Source of the DNA: CALEMW01 sp035447065
GTDB lineage: Bacteria > Krumholzibacteriota > Krumholzibacteriia > LZORAL124-64-63
NCBI GenBank assembly: GCA_035447065.1
Contig: DAOTGJ010000001.1
Coordinates: 124,001-188,000, forward strand
Direction: 5' to 3'
DNA: 64,000 nt
Translations under genes and position numbers: made by a program
Notes under the pieces: model-generated
Told to the model about the DNA's origin: nothing
The model's input: the letters and a program-made list of their open reading frames with translations, nothing else
The model's database searches: none
In this document: positions 39,562-47,596 of the stretch, piece after piece
How positions within the stretch are numbered: the first letter of the stretch is position 1
Layout: every line of letters begins with the position of its first letter

Positions 39562-41151
39562 TCAGATGCGGCGGCGCAGTTCCAGGAACCAGCGGCGGCC
39601 CACGGCGTCGTCGCCGCCGTCCCAGCGGGCCTCCGCCGCCACGGACCAGGCGCGTCCCAGGGTGCGGTCGTGGGTCAGGGACAGCCAGCGGCCGGTGGCC
39701 GTGCGGTCGAAGCCCGTGAGCTCGTAGCGGCGCAGGCCCGCGCGCACGCGGGTGGCGTGGCCGGCGCGGGTGCGGTGCGAGAGGGTCAGCGACGGCGTGC
39801 TGCCGGTGGCCCGGGGGCCGTCGAAGCCGCGCAGGTCGGCGCCCACGCCCAGGCCGCGGGCGGGCCAGTCGCGCAGGTCGCCGTGCAGGCCGTAGGACGT
39901 GGTGGTGGCGTCCAGGCGGTCGTCGCGGCGCAGGCCGCCGTCCACGCCCAGCGATGCCCGCCCCGAGCGCCAGGTCACGCCGGCGCGCAGGCCGCGGCGG
40001 GCGGAGTCGGCGAACAGGCTGTCGGGCAGGGAGCGGGTGGTCCAGGTGCGCACCATCTCGCGCCGATCCAGGGACAGCGAGAGGCGCCAGCGGTCGTCGG
40101 GCCGGTAGCGGGCGGCCAGCAGCACGTTGCTCAGGGCCAGGGTGGAGCCGCCGGCGTCGCCGCGCCAGCCGCGGTTCCAGTCGATCTGGGCCGACTGCGT
40201 GAGGCTCAGGCGGTCCCGCGACCAGGTGCCGGCCAGGGCCAGGTAGTCGCGGTCCACCTCGCCGGCGCGCCGCCGGGTGACGCCGGCGATGGACAGGTCC
40301 AGCCGGCCGTCGCGGCGGGTGCCGGTCTCCAGGGAGGCCACCACGCCGCTGAGGCGGTCGTCGGCCCAGCCGGCCTCGGCGCGGTCCGGGACCAGGCCGC
40401 TGAACAGGCCCAGGCGCCAGGCGCCGTTCAGGCGGCGGTTCACCAACGCGCCGTCGAACGGGCCCACCGCCGCGGTGGCGCGGGAGCCCACCCGGCCCAC
40501 GGCGAACTGCCAGGCGTCCGCGCTGCCCAGGTTTGCGAACGACGCCTCCCAGAGCCGGCGCTGCCACTCCTCCCGCGGCACGTCGCCGAAGGCGCTGGAA
40601 CGGCGGTCGTGGCGCAGGGAGCCGCGCAGGCGCGCGGTCCAGCCGGCGGCCAGGCCCTGCAGGCGCAGGTTGATCCGCAGCCCGGGCTGATCGAAGTCCA
40701 GGTCGGCTTCCGAGGTGTCGTCGATGTGATCCCACTGGAAGGCGACGGAGCCCGCCAGGCGCAGGGGATCGCGCGTCGGCTCCGCCGTGCGCGAGCGCTG
40801 TTCTACGGCGCGGGTGCGGGTCGGCGGCGGCGCGGCCTGGGGCGCGGGGACGGGTTCGGGCGCATCCGCGGCCGCGTCGAAACGCACCTCGTCGCCGGCG
40901 GCGGGGGCGTCCGCACCGGCCGGCAGGACGCAGGAGGCGGAGTGCTCGGCGGCGAAGGCCACCGTGAGGGTCACGAGGTCGCGTCCGTCCCGCCGCACCG
41001 TGACGGCCAGGCCTTCGCGCAGCCCCTCCGCACGGCCGGCGTCCAGGTACACGTGGTCGGCCGAGACGTAGCGCACGCGGCAGGAGCGCGGCGCGGCGCC
41101 CGCGGGGACGGCGGCGAGCAGGCCGAGCAGCAGCAGGAGGTGGAGACGCAC
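39562..41151 (-). CDS. Outer-membrane beta-barrel protein of the multihaem cytochrome operon
   Basis: 529 residues. Signal peptide (VRLHLLLLLGLLAAVPAGA), then a small SH3-like domain at ~25-95 (GLREGLAVTVRRDG ... GDEVRFDA), a Pro-rich linker, and ~400 residues of alternating beta strands with Arg/Asp-rich turns. It ends WFLELRRRI with an aromatic-rich last strand, as expected for a porin-like barrel. Sequence similarity to MtrB/PioB cannot be judged by eye, but position between multihaem cytochromes and a redox flavoprotein suggests it houses or supports a trans-outer-membrane electron wire. GTG at 41151 after GAGGA. Confidence 0.82.
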   Translation of the reverse strand: MRLHLLLLLGLLAAVPAGAAPRSCRVRYVSADHVYLDAGRAEGLREGLAVTVRRDGRDLVTLTVAFAAEHSASCVLPAGADAPAAGDEVRFDAAADAPEPVPAPQAAPPPTRTRAVEQRSRTAEPTRDPLRLAGSVAFQWDHIDDTSEADLDFDQPGLRINLRLQGLAAGWTARLRGSLRHDRRSSAFGDVPREEWQRRLWEASFANLGSADAWQFAVGRVGSRATAAVGPFDGALVNRRLNGAWRLGLFSGLVPDRAEAGWADDRLSGVVASLETGTRRDGRLDLSIAGVTRRRAGEVDRDYLALAGTWSRDRLSLTQSAQIDWNRGWRGDAGGSTLALSNVLLAARYRPDDRWRLSLSLDRREMVRTWTTRSLPDSLFADSARRGLRAGVTWRSGRASLGVDGGLRRDDRLDATTTSYGLHGDLRDWPARGLGVGADLRGFDGPRATGSTPSLTLSHRTRAGHATRVRAGLRRYELTGFDRTATGRWLSLTHDRTLGRAWSVAAEARWDGGDDAVGRRWFLELRRRI

Positions 41152-41153
41152 GG

Positions 41154-42806
41154 CTAGTCCTCCTCTCCGCGCGGGTGGCACTCGAAGCAGGCGGTGCTGA
41201 GGTACTGATAATCCGGCACCTCGTCCAGCGGGTGGTGGCTGTCCGTCTCGGACCGCGAGTGCTCGTGGCAGAAGATGCATTCGAAGATCTGGTAGTCGGT
41301 GGGCGTGACGTGGCAGTCCACGCAGGCGTCCCACTCGTTGCGGTGCCTGCCGGAGTAGATGGGGAACAGGGTGTCGTGATCCCAGTCGGCGGGCTCCCAG
41401 GCCGTGGTGCCGTGGCAGGCCACGCAGTCCACGGGGAAGCCGGCGGCGCCGTGGTCGGGATCGGCGCCCTCGTAATCGGTCTGGTGGCAGGCGTAGCAGT
41501 CCGACGGGGTGCCCACGTAGCCGGCGGTGTGGCAGGAGGCGCAGTCCGTGGTCACGTGGGCGCCGGTCAACGGGAACTGGGTGGCGGCGTGGTCGAAGTC
41601 GGCCGGCTCCCAGGCGTTGGTGGTGTGGCAGACGGTGCAGTCCACGGGGAAGTCGGAGGCCACGTGGTCGGGGTCGTCGGCGCCCTCGAAGTCGGTCTGG
41701 TGGCAGGCGTAGCAGTCCGACGGGGTGCCCACGTAGCCGGCGGTGTNNNNNNNNNNNNNNNNNNNNNNNNNNNNNNNNNNNNNNNNNNNNNNNNNNNNNN
41801 NNNNNNNNNNNNNNNNNNNNNNNNNNNNNNNNNNNNNNNNNNNNNNGGAGGCCACGTGGTCGGGGTCGTCGGCGCCCTCGAAGTCGGTCTGGTGGCAGGC
41901 GATGCAGTCTGTCGGCGTGTCCGCATAGCCGGCGGCGTGGCAGGAGGCGCAGTCCACGGTGCGGTGGGCGCCGGTCAGGGAGAACCGGGTCAGGTCGTGA
42001 TCGAAGGTGGCCGGTTGCCAGGCGGTGGTGGTGTGGCAGCCTGTGCAGTCGGCGGGGAAATCGGCGGCCACGTGGTCGGGGTTCTCGGCGCCTTCGTAGT
42101 CGGTCTGGTGGCAGCTGTAGCAGGACGTGTCCAGGCCGCCGAAGCCGTTCGTGTGGCAGCTCGCGCAGGCGGTGCGGGCGTGAGCGCCGGTCAGGGGGAA
42201 GGTGGCCGGGTGCAGGAAGCGGTCGCCGCCCCAGGAGGCCGCCGTCAGGTCGTGGCATTCCGAGCAGTCGTGCCCGAAGCCGGCGGGGCCGTGGGCGGGC
42301 TCGGTGGTGGCGTGGTAGTCGGCGGCGTGGCAGCCGTAGCAGTCCACGGGCGTGTCGGCGTACACGGCCACGGGCTCGCCGCGGTGGCAGGCGTTGCAGT
42401 CGGTCTGGGCGTGGGCGCCGCGCAGGGGGAAGGCGGAGCGGTCGTGGCGCTCCCGCATGCGCGCGCGGTCCTCCCAGGCGCGCTCCGTGTGGCACTCCTC
42501 GCAGTCCAGGCCCAGCTGGCCGGCGTGGGCGTCGGAGTGGCAGTCGGCGCAGAGGGAGCCCACGTGGCCGAACTCCAGGGAGGCGTGGCAGGCGGTGCAG
42601 GCGGCGCCGCGGTGGCCGCCCACCAGGGGGAAGCCGGTGGCGTCGTGGTCGAAGGCCGGCGTGGCGGCGCGGTCGTCGGCGGCCGCCTCCACGTGGCAGG
42701 CGCTGCAGGCCACGCTCAGCTCGCCGTGAGGGCTGCCCGCGGGAGCGGTCGCCGCGGCGATCGCCGGCGTCAGCAGGGCGAGCAGGAGGATCGGGATGCG
42801 GTTCAT
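41154..42806 (-). CDS. Periplasmic/outer-membrane multihaem cytochrome c (at least 20 haems; interrupted by a sequence gap)
   Basis: Signal peptide (MNRIPILLLALLTPAIAAA), then 20 visible CXXCH sites (for example CSACH, CEECH, CYGCH, CYSCH, CIFCH, CFECH). A 72-residue tri-haem unit repeats in the second half; the 100-N gap (41747-41846) falls inside it and by periodicity hides at least two more haems and about 42 residues. The phrase F-P-L-x-G-x-H before C-x-x-C-H recurs, as in the neighbouring 20-haem protein. Frame is the same on both sides of the gap. It would form a long electron-conducting wire. Its stop abuts the barrel gene start (3 bases), indicating coupling. Confidence 0.9.
   Translation of the reverse strand: MNRIPILLLALLTPAIAAATAPAGSPHGELSVACSACHVEAAADDRAATPAFDHDATGFPLVGGHRGAACTACHASLEFGHVGSLCADCHSDAHAGQLGLDCEECHTERAWEDRARMRERHDRSAFPLRGAHAQTDCNACHRGEPVAVYADTPVDCYGCHAADYHATTEPAHGPAGFGHDCSECHDLTAASWGGDRFLHPATFPLTGAHARTACASCHTNGFGGLDTSCYSCHQTDYEGAENPDHVAADFPADCTGCHTTTAWQPATFDHDLTRFSLTGAHRTVDCASCHAAGYADTPTDCIACHQTDFEGADDPDHVASXXXXXXXXXXXXXXXXXXXXXXXXXXXXXXXXXXTAGYVGTPSDCYACHQTDFEGADDPDHVASDFPVDCTVCHTTNAWEPADFDHAATQFPLTGAHVTTDCASCHTAGYVGTPSDCYACHQTDYEGADPDHGAAGFPVDCVACHGTTAWEPADWDHDTLFPIYSGRHRNEWDACVDCHVTPTDYQIFECIFCHEHSRSETDSHHPLDEVPDYQYLSTACFECHPRGEED
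41481..41746. repeat. 216-bp tandem repeat encoding a 72-residue tri-haem unit
   Basis: The 50 bases at 41481-41530 recur exactly at 41697-41746, a period of 216 bp. Each unit encodes CASCH, CYACH and CTVCH plus a conserved FDH...FPLTGAH linker. More diverged units continue beyond the gap to about 42180. Confidence 0.85.
41747..41846. other. Sequence gap (100 N) inside the tri-haem repeat
   Basis: Exactly 100 N, a conventional unknown-length gap. The 55 bases after it (41847-41901) exactly match 41655-41709, then diverge, so the break lies at a repeated k-mer of the haem repeat. True length is unknown; at least ~124 bases are expected from the 216-bp period. Confidence 0.95.
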
Positions 42807-44461
42807 CGCTGGACTCCCTGTTGGACGGTCCCGGGGACGTGGCAGGCCTCGCAGGCGGTGGCCACGGGCTTGAAGCGCAGCGAGCGCGCGTCCGGCCCCT
42901 CCAGGGGCTGGTGGCAACGGTCGCAGGCCACGCGCTCGTGGCCGCCGCGCAGGGCGAAGCGGCTGTCGCGCTCGTGATCGAAGCGTTCGGCGAACCAGTC
43001 GCGGGTCACGTGGCAGCGGTCGCAGGCGGGGGGCGCATCGTCCGCAGCGAACTGGCCGGCGTGGATGTCCTGGTGGCAGGCGGCGCAGGCGGTGGGCGTG
43101 GCCGCGAAGCGGGGGGCGTCGTCGGGCGCGGCGCCGGCGTGGCAGGCGCGGCAGGCCGCGCGGGCGTGGGCGTCGGTCAGGACGGTGCCGGTGGAGGCGT
43201 GGTCGAAGGTCGCCGGGCGCCAGCTCTCCACGCCGTGGCAGCCGGTGCAGGCGCGGCCGGCCTCCGGCGCGGGGCCGTGCGGGTCGGCGTGGCAGGCGGT
43301 GCAGTCGCCGTGGGGCAGGCGCAGCGCGAAGGCCGTCCCCGCGTCGCGGCGGTGGCACTGGTCGCAGGCCACGGCCTGATGGGCGCCGGCCAGCGGGAAG
43401 GCCGAATCGGCATGACGGGCGAAGGGGTAGCGCGAGGGGCGGAAGCCCTGCACGTCGTGGCACTCGTCGCAGCGGCGGAGGTCGGGGCGGCCGCGGGCGG
43501 CGCCGTCGTGCTGGTCCCGGTGGCAGTCGATGCAGGCGTCGAAGGCGGGGCGGGCGCGGTCGCCGCCGTGGCAGCGGTCGCAGGCCAGCGCGGCGTGGCG
43601 GCCGCGCAGGGGGTAGCGCGTGCGGTCGTGGTCGAAGCCGACGGCGCCGGCCACGGCCCACGACGCCGTGGTGTGGCAGTCCGTGCAGTTGGGGCCCAGC
43701 CGTCCGGCGTGGTGGTCCTGGTGGCAGTCGGTGCACGACGTGTGGGCGACGCCCTGATAGCGGTTGGCGCCGGGCACGGGAGCGTCGGCGTCCAGGGGGG
43801 CGTGGCAGCGGTCGCAGGCCGTGTCGGCGTGCTTGCCGGTCAGGGGGAAGGCCGTGGCGCCGTGCTGGAAGCCGGGGGCCGGCTTCCAGGCGTTCTGGTC
43901 GTGGCAGGCGTCGCAGGTCCGGGTGAACGAGGGACGATGGGGCTCCTGGTGGCAGGAGGCGCAGACCGTGTCCAGCCCCAGGAACGTGCGGTCCAGATCC
44001 TTGCCAGCCTCGCGGAGCTCCGCCGCCGCGGCGATCAGGCCGGCCTTGTGGCAGTCGCGGCAGGCCGTCGCGGCGTGTTTGCCCTCCAGACGGTGACCGG
44101 TCTTGCGGTGGTCGAAGGCGTCGCGGCCGTCGGGCCAGCGGATCAGCTCGTGATCGCGGCCCTGATGCTCCACGTGGCAGTCGGTGCAGACGGAGAACTC
44201 GGAGCCGGCGTGGAGACCCTTGCCCAGATCCCGCCGCACGGCGATCTCCACGTGGCACTCCAGGCACTTGCCGCTGACCTCGCGGTCGCCCAGGCGATGG
44301 CAGTCGCGGCAGCGGCGGAGCCCTTCCAGGGACTCGTGGGGACGGCTCAGGTCGCCCGGCGAGAGCTGGGCCGCGGCCGGCACGGCGCCGAGGACCACGC
44401 CCAGCAGGGCGAAAAGCCTTATCCAAGACAGCGCAAATCCTGTTTTGCCTGATCGATCCAT
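42803..44461 (-). CDS. 20-haem c-type cytochrome
   Basis: 552 residues. A signal peptide (~10-32, LFALLGVVLGAVPAAAQ) is followed by exactly 20 CXXCH motifs, from CRDCH near the N-terminus to CEACH 13 residues from the end. Five copies of a [FYV]-x-L-x-x-x-H-x4-C-x-x-C-H phrase are shared with the next cytochrome, so the two arose from a common module. About one haem per 27 residues is extremely dense, like cytochromes that form nanowires or trans-periplasm bridges. Its ATG overlaps the cytochrome b stop (TGATG) and its own stop overlaps the next gene by four bases. Confidence 0.94.
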   Translation of the reverse strand: MDRSGKTGFALSWIRLFALLGVVLGAVPAAAQLSPGDLSRPHESLEGLRRCRDCHRLGDREVSGKCLECHVEIAVRRDLGKGLHAGSEFSVCTDCHVEHQGRDHELIRWPDGRDAFDHRKTGHRLEGKHAATACRDCHKAGLIAAAAELREAGKDLDRTFLGLDTVCASCHQEPHRPSFTRTCDACHDQNAWKPAPGFQHGATAFPLTGKHADTACDRCHAPLDADAPVPGANRYQGVAHTSCTDCHQDHHAGRLGPNCTDCHTTASWAVAGAVGFDHDRTRYPLRGRHAALACDRCHGGDRARPAFDACIDCHRDQHDGAARGRPDLRRCDECHDVQGFRPSRYPFARHADSAFPLAGAHQAVACDQCHRRDAGTAFALRLPHGDCTACHADPHGPAPEAGRACTGCHGVESWRPATFDHASTGTVLTDAHARAACRACHAGAAPDDAPRFAATPTACAACHQDIHAGQFAADDAPPACDRCHVTRDWFAERFDHERDSRFALRGGHERVACDRCHQPLEGPDARSLRFKPVATACEACHVPGTVQQGVQR

Positions 44462-45327
44462 CACCAGACCCACGTGTAGCCCAGGGCCACGGCCACGCCC
44501 ACGTGGACGATCATGATCAGGATCATGATCACCGCGAAGGGCTTGTGCAGGACGTGCCACCAGTGGAAAAGGTCGCGGATCGTGTGGAACAGGTGCACGC
44601 GGCGGGTCAGCAGGACCCAACGCCGGGCCAGATCACGATCCTCGGGCGCCAGGGCCTGGCCCTTGGCGTCCCGGAACCCTTGCAAGGCCCGGGCCGTGGT
44701 CGCGTTGAGCCAGGGGAGGAGGAACAGGGCGACCGGAGCGGAGCGCCCTTCCAGGGAGCCGACGGCCAGGTCCTCCAGGCGGTCCAGGGCGGCTTCATCC
44801 AGGCCGGTCCGCTCCGAGAGGGTGACCAGCAGCTCCTCCCGCCGCGACTCGGCCGCGCCGGGGTCCATCTCCTCGCCCAGCACGTTGCGCGGGAGCTGCT
44901 GGTAGAGGTAGCGGCCCAGCACGCCGCTGAGGGCCACCGCCACCATGGACCAGTAGCTCAGGGCCACCAGGCCCTCCACCTTGAACGACGTGTGGAGGGT
45001 GATGAGCACGGGACCCGCCACGCCCAGGAAGATGTGGTAGCGCAGCCAGGTCTTCAGGCTGCCCGCGCGTTGGAGTCGGCGGGAGCGCTTGCGCACGGAG
45101 TAGAGCAGCAGCAGCAGGATCATGGCGCTGCCCAGGATGCCCAGGCCGTGGCCGATGTCGCCGGCGGGTCGGAAGCGGCGGAAGTCGGGGTGCGCGGCGC
45201 GTTCGGCCAGGGGGGTGCGGTAGAGGTCCCAGGCCTCGAACACCGTGGCCGCCACCAGGACGGCAACGGCGAGGCCCATGATCGTGAGGATCACGGCGTG
45301 GAGGCGATCGGATGAACGTGTCGTCAT
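44461..45327 (-). CDS. Inner-membrane cytochrome b (b561/ferric-reductase-like)
   Basis: 288 residues with about five membrane helices. Candidate haem-ligand histidines lie in DIGHGLGILG, RYHIFLGVAG, LITLHTSF, LFHWWHVLHKP and MIVHVGVAV, paired in separate helices as in di-haem b-type quinol oxidases. A ~90-residue cytoplasmic loop (LPRNVLGEEMDPGAAESRRE...) interrupts the bundle. It would take electrons from quinol and pass them to the multihaem cytochromes encoded next. The ATG at 45327 is the first start after the promoter at 45362-45390. It heads the operon. Confidence 0.85.
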   Translation of the reverse strand: MTTRSSDRLHAVILTIMGLAVAVLVAATVFEAWDLYRTPLAERAAHPDFRRFRPAGDIGHGLGILGSAMILLLLLYSVRKRSRRLQRAGSLKTWLRYHIFLGVAGPVLITLHTSFKVEGLVALSYWSMVAVALSGVLGRYLYQQLPRNVLGEEMDPGAAESRREELLVTLSERTGLDEAALDRLEDLAVGSLEGRSAPVALFLLPWLNATTARALQGFRDAKGQALAPEDRDLARRWVLLTRRVHLFHTIRDLFHWWHVLHKPFAVIMILIMIVHVGVAVALGYTWVW

Positions 45328-45361
45328 GGACCTGGGTCTCGATGTCGGGCGGTGAGAGCGG

Positions 45362-45390
45362 AGCATACCGCTCCGGGCTCGGAAGGCCAA
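45362..45390 (-). promoter_or_regulatory. Sigma-70-type promoter of the multihaem cytochrome operon
   Basis: On the minus strand TTGGCC (45390-45385), 17-base spacer, TATGCT (45367-45362). Start near 45355 and a short leader to the ATG at 45327. Confidence 0.6.
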
Positions 45391-45493
45391 GAGTTCTTGT
45401 TCCGCCCCGGCGCGGATGGTACCTTGCTCCCACGCCGGTCCGGATGGGCCGGCGCACCCCGTCCGCACCCTTCCAGCGCCCACGGAGGTCTCC

Positions 45494-47506
45494 ATGGAAG
45501 TCAGCAACCCCAAGGGTCTGCCCGAGAACGCGTACCGCCTGCTGAAGCCGGGCGAGACGTACACGCCGGTGACGCCCGCGGACCGCATCGTGCCGGAGGT
45601 GACCGCGTACTCCCTGTTCTGGGGACTCTTCTACGCGGTGCTCTTCTCGGCGGCGGCGGCCTACCTGGGCCTGAAGATCGGCCAGGTGTTCGAGGCGGCC
45701 ATCCCCATCACGATCCTGGCCATCGGCCTGTCCAACCTGCTGGGCAAGAAGAACGCGCTGCAGCAGAACGTGATGATCCAGTCCATCGGGTCGGCGTCGG
45801 GCGTGATCGTGGCGGGCGCCATCTTCACGGTGCCGGGGCTCTACATCCTGGGCCTGAACGAGCAGGCGGGCTTCTTCCGCATGTTCATGGCCTCGCTGCT
45901 GGGCGGCTTCCTGGGCATCAGCTTCCTGATCCCCTTCCGCCGCTACTTCGTGAAGGACATGCACGGCGAGTTCCCCTTCCCCGAGGCCACCGCGAGCACG
46001 GAGGTGCTCATGGCCGGCGAGAAGGGCGGCGACCAGGCGTCGGTGCTGGTGCAGGCGGGCGCCATCGGCGCGGTGTTCCAGTTCATGGCGCAGGGCATCG
46101 GCGCGTGGCGCGAGGAGTTCAGCACCCACACCTTCGGCTGGGGCGAGCGCCTGAGCCGCAGCGTGCGGCTGGAGTTCAACATGCTGGTGGACGCCGCGGT
46201 GATCGGCCTGGGCTACATCGTGGGCCTGCGCTACGCGCTGATCATCGCCAGCGGCTCGTTCCTGGCGTGGTGGGTGCTGGCGCCCATGATCGGCATGCTG
46301 GGCAAGGGCGTGCTGGTGGACGGCGCCATGATCCAGCTCCAGGCCGTGGCGGACATGTCCACCGGGGAGATCTTCCGCAACTTCGTGCGGCCGGTGGGCA
46401 TCGGCACCATCGCCATGGCGGGCCTGATCGGCGTGTACAAGTCGCGCAGCATCATCTTCGGGGCCTTCAAGCTGGCGGCCAGCGAGTTCGGCGCGGGCGC
46501 CAAGGCCAAGCAGGCGTCGGAGCGCACGCAGCAGGATCTGCCCATGCCGCTGGTCATGCTGCTGATGGTGCTCACGCTGCTGGTGACCTTCTTCTTCTTC
46601 TGGCTGGGCGTGACCGGCAAGCTGAGCTGGGCCGTGACCGGCCTGCTGGTGCTGGGCGTGATCGCGTTCCTGTTCACCACCGTGGCCGCGCGGGCCATCG
46701 CCATCGTGGGCACCAACCCGGTGTCGGGCATGACGCTGATGACGCTGATCATCAGCGCCGTGGTGCTCAAAGCCGTGGGCCTGCAGGGCAACGACGGCAT
46801 CGTGGCCGCCCTGCTCATCGGCGGCGTGGTGTGCACGGCGCTGTCGGTCAGCGGCGGCTTCATCTCGGACCTGAAGATCGGCTACTGGCTGGGCACCACG
46901 CCGCGGGTGCAGCAGCAGTGGAAGTTCCTGGGCGTGATCGTGTCGGCGGCGGCCGTGTCGCTGGTGATCATGATGCTGGACAAGATCTACGGCTTCGGCG
47001 GCGAGACCGGCCTGGCCGCGCCCCAGGCGGGCGCCATGGCCGCGGTGATCGAGCCCCTGATGACCGGCAAGCCGGCGCCGTGGCTGCTCTACATGGGCGG
47101 CTGCTTCATGGCCCTGGTGCTGGAGTGGGTGGGCGTGCCGCCCCTGGCCTTCGCCCTGGGCATGTACCTGCCCCTGGAGCTGAACACGCCCATCCTGCTG
47201 GGCGGCCTGGTGGCCCACTGGTCGGCCAAGTCCAAGACCGAGGAGGCGGCGGGCAAGCGCAAGGACCGCGGCACGCTGATCGCCTCGGGCTTCGTGGCCG
47301 GCGGCGCCATCATGGGCGTGCTGACGGCGGCGATGATCTTCATCGGCCGCACCATCAGCAAGAACGACGACTGGACGCTGATCAACGTGCTGGGCACCAC
47401 CGGCTGGGTGGAGGACAACCCCATGTCGGCGCTGGTGGGCCTGATCGCCCTGGCCGCGCTCTGCGTCTACATGTACACCGCCACGCGGGCCGCGGCGAAG
47501 GACTAG
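45494..47506 (+). CDS. OPT-family oligopeptide transporter
   Basis: 670 residues with about 14-16 membrane spans, the usual size of bacterial OPT carriers. Family features are the Pro-rich N-terminus (VTPADRIVPEVTAYSLFWGLFYAVLFSAA, quoted only in part as recognition), AYLGLKIGQVFEAAIP and LPLELNTPILLGG near the end. OPT proteins take up small peptides or metal-chelate conjugates with protons. The ATG at 45494 follows GGAGG. It is divergent from the multihaem operon and followed by a good terminator, so it is a single-gene unit. Confidence 0.94.
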   Translation: MEVSNPKGLPENAYRLLKPGETYTPVTPADRIVPEVTAYSLFWGLFYAVLFSAAAAYLGLKIGQVFEAAIPITILAIGLSNLLGKKNALQQNVMIQSIGSASGVIVAGAIFTVPGLYILGLNEQAGFFRMFMASLLGGFLGISFLIPFRRYFVKDMHGEFPFPEATASTEVLMAGEKGGDQASVLVQAGAIGAVFQFMAQGIGAWREEFSTHTFGWGERLSRSVRLEFNMLVDAAVIGLGYIVGLRYALIIASGSFLAWWVLAPMIGMLGKGVLVDGAMIQLQAVADMSTGEIFRNFVRPVGIGTIAMAGLIGVYKSRSIIFGAFKLAASEFGAGAKAKQASERTQQDLPMPLVMLLMVLTLLVTFFFFWLGVTGKLSWAVTGLLVLGVIAFLFTTVAARAIAIVGTNPVSGMTLMTLIISAVVLKAVGLQGNDGIVAALLIGGVVCTALSVSGGFISDLKIGYWLGTTPRVQQQWKFLGVIVSAAAVSLVIMMLDKIYGFGGETGLAAPQAGAMAAVIEPLMTGKPAPWLLYMGGCFMALVLEWVGVPPLAFALGMYLPLELNTPILLGGLVAHWSAKSKTEEAAGKRKDRGTLIASGFVAGGAIMGVLTAAMIFIGRTISKNDDWTLINVLGTTGWVEDNPMSALVGLIALAALCVYMYTATRAAAKD

Positions 47507-47527
47507 CGCCCGTGGCTCCGACGTTCC

Positions 47528-47555
47528 CGGAGGGCGGCCCCACGGCCGCCCTCCG
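47528..47555 (+). terminator. Intrinsic terminator of the OPT transporter gene
   Basis: Perfect 12-bp stem CGGAGGGCGGCC/GGCCGCCCTCCG with loop CCAC, followed by TCCGT. Confidence 0.75.
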
Positions 47556-47596
47556 TCCGTACCCACCCCGCCCCTAGGCCGGGAGGCCGCGACGCG

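Noticed and set aside
41160..44460. Regularly spaced short repeats considered as a CRISPR-like array
   Set aside because: The repeats are CXXCH-encoding codons in a continuous reading frame with a 216-bp coding period, not repeat-spacer units.
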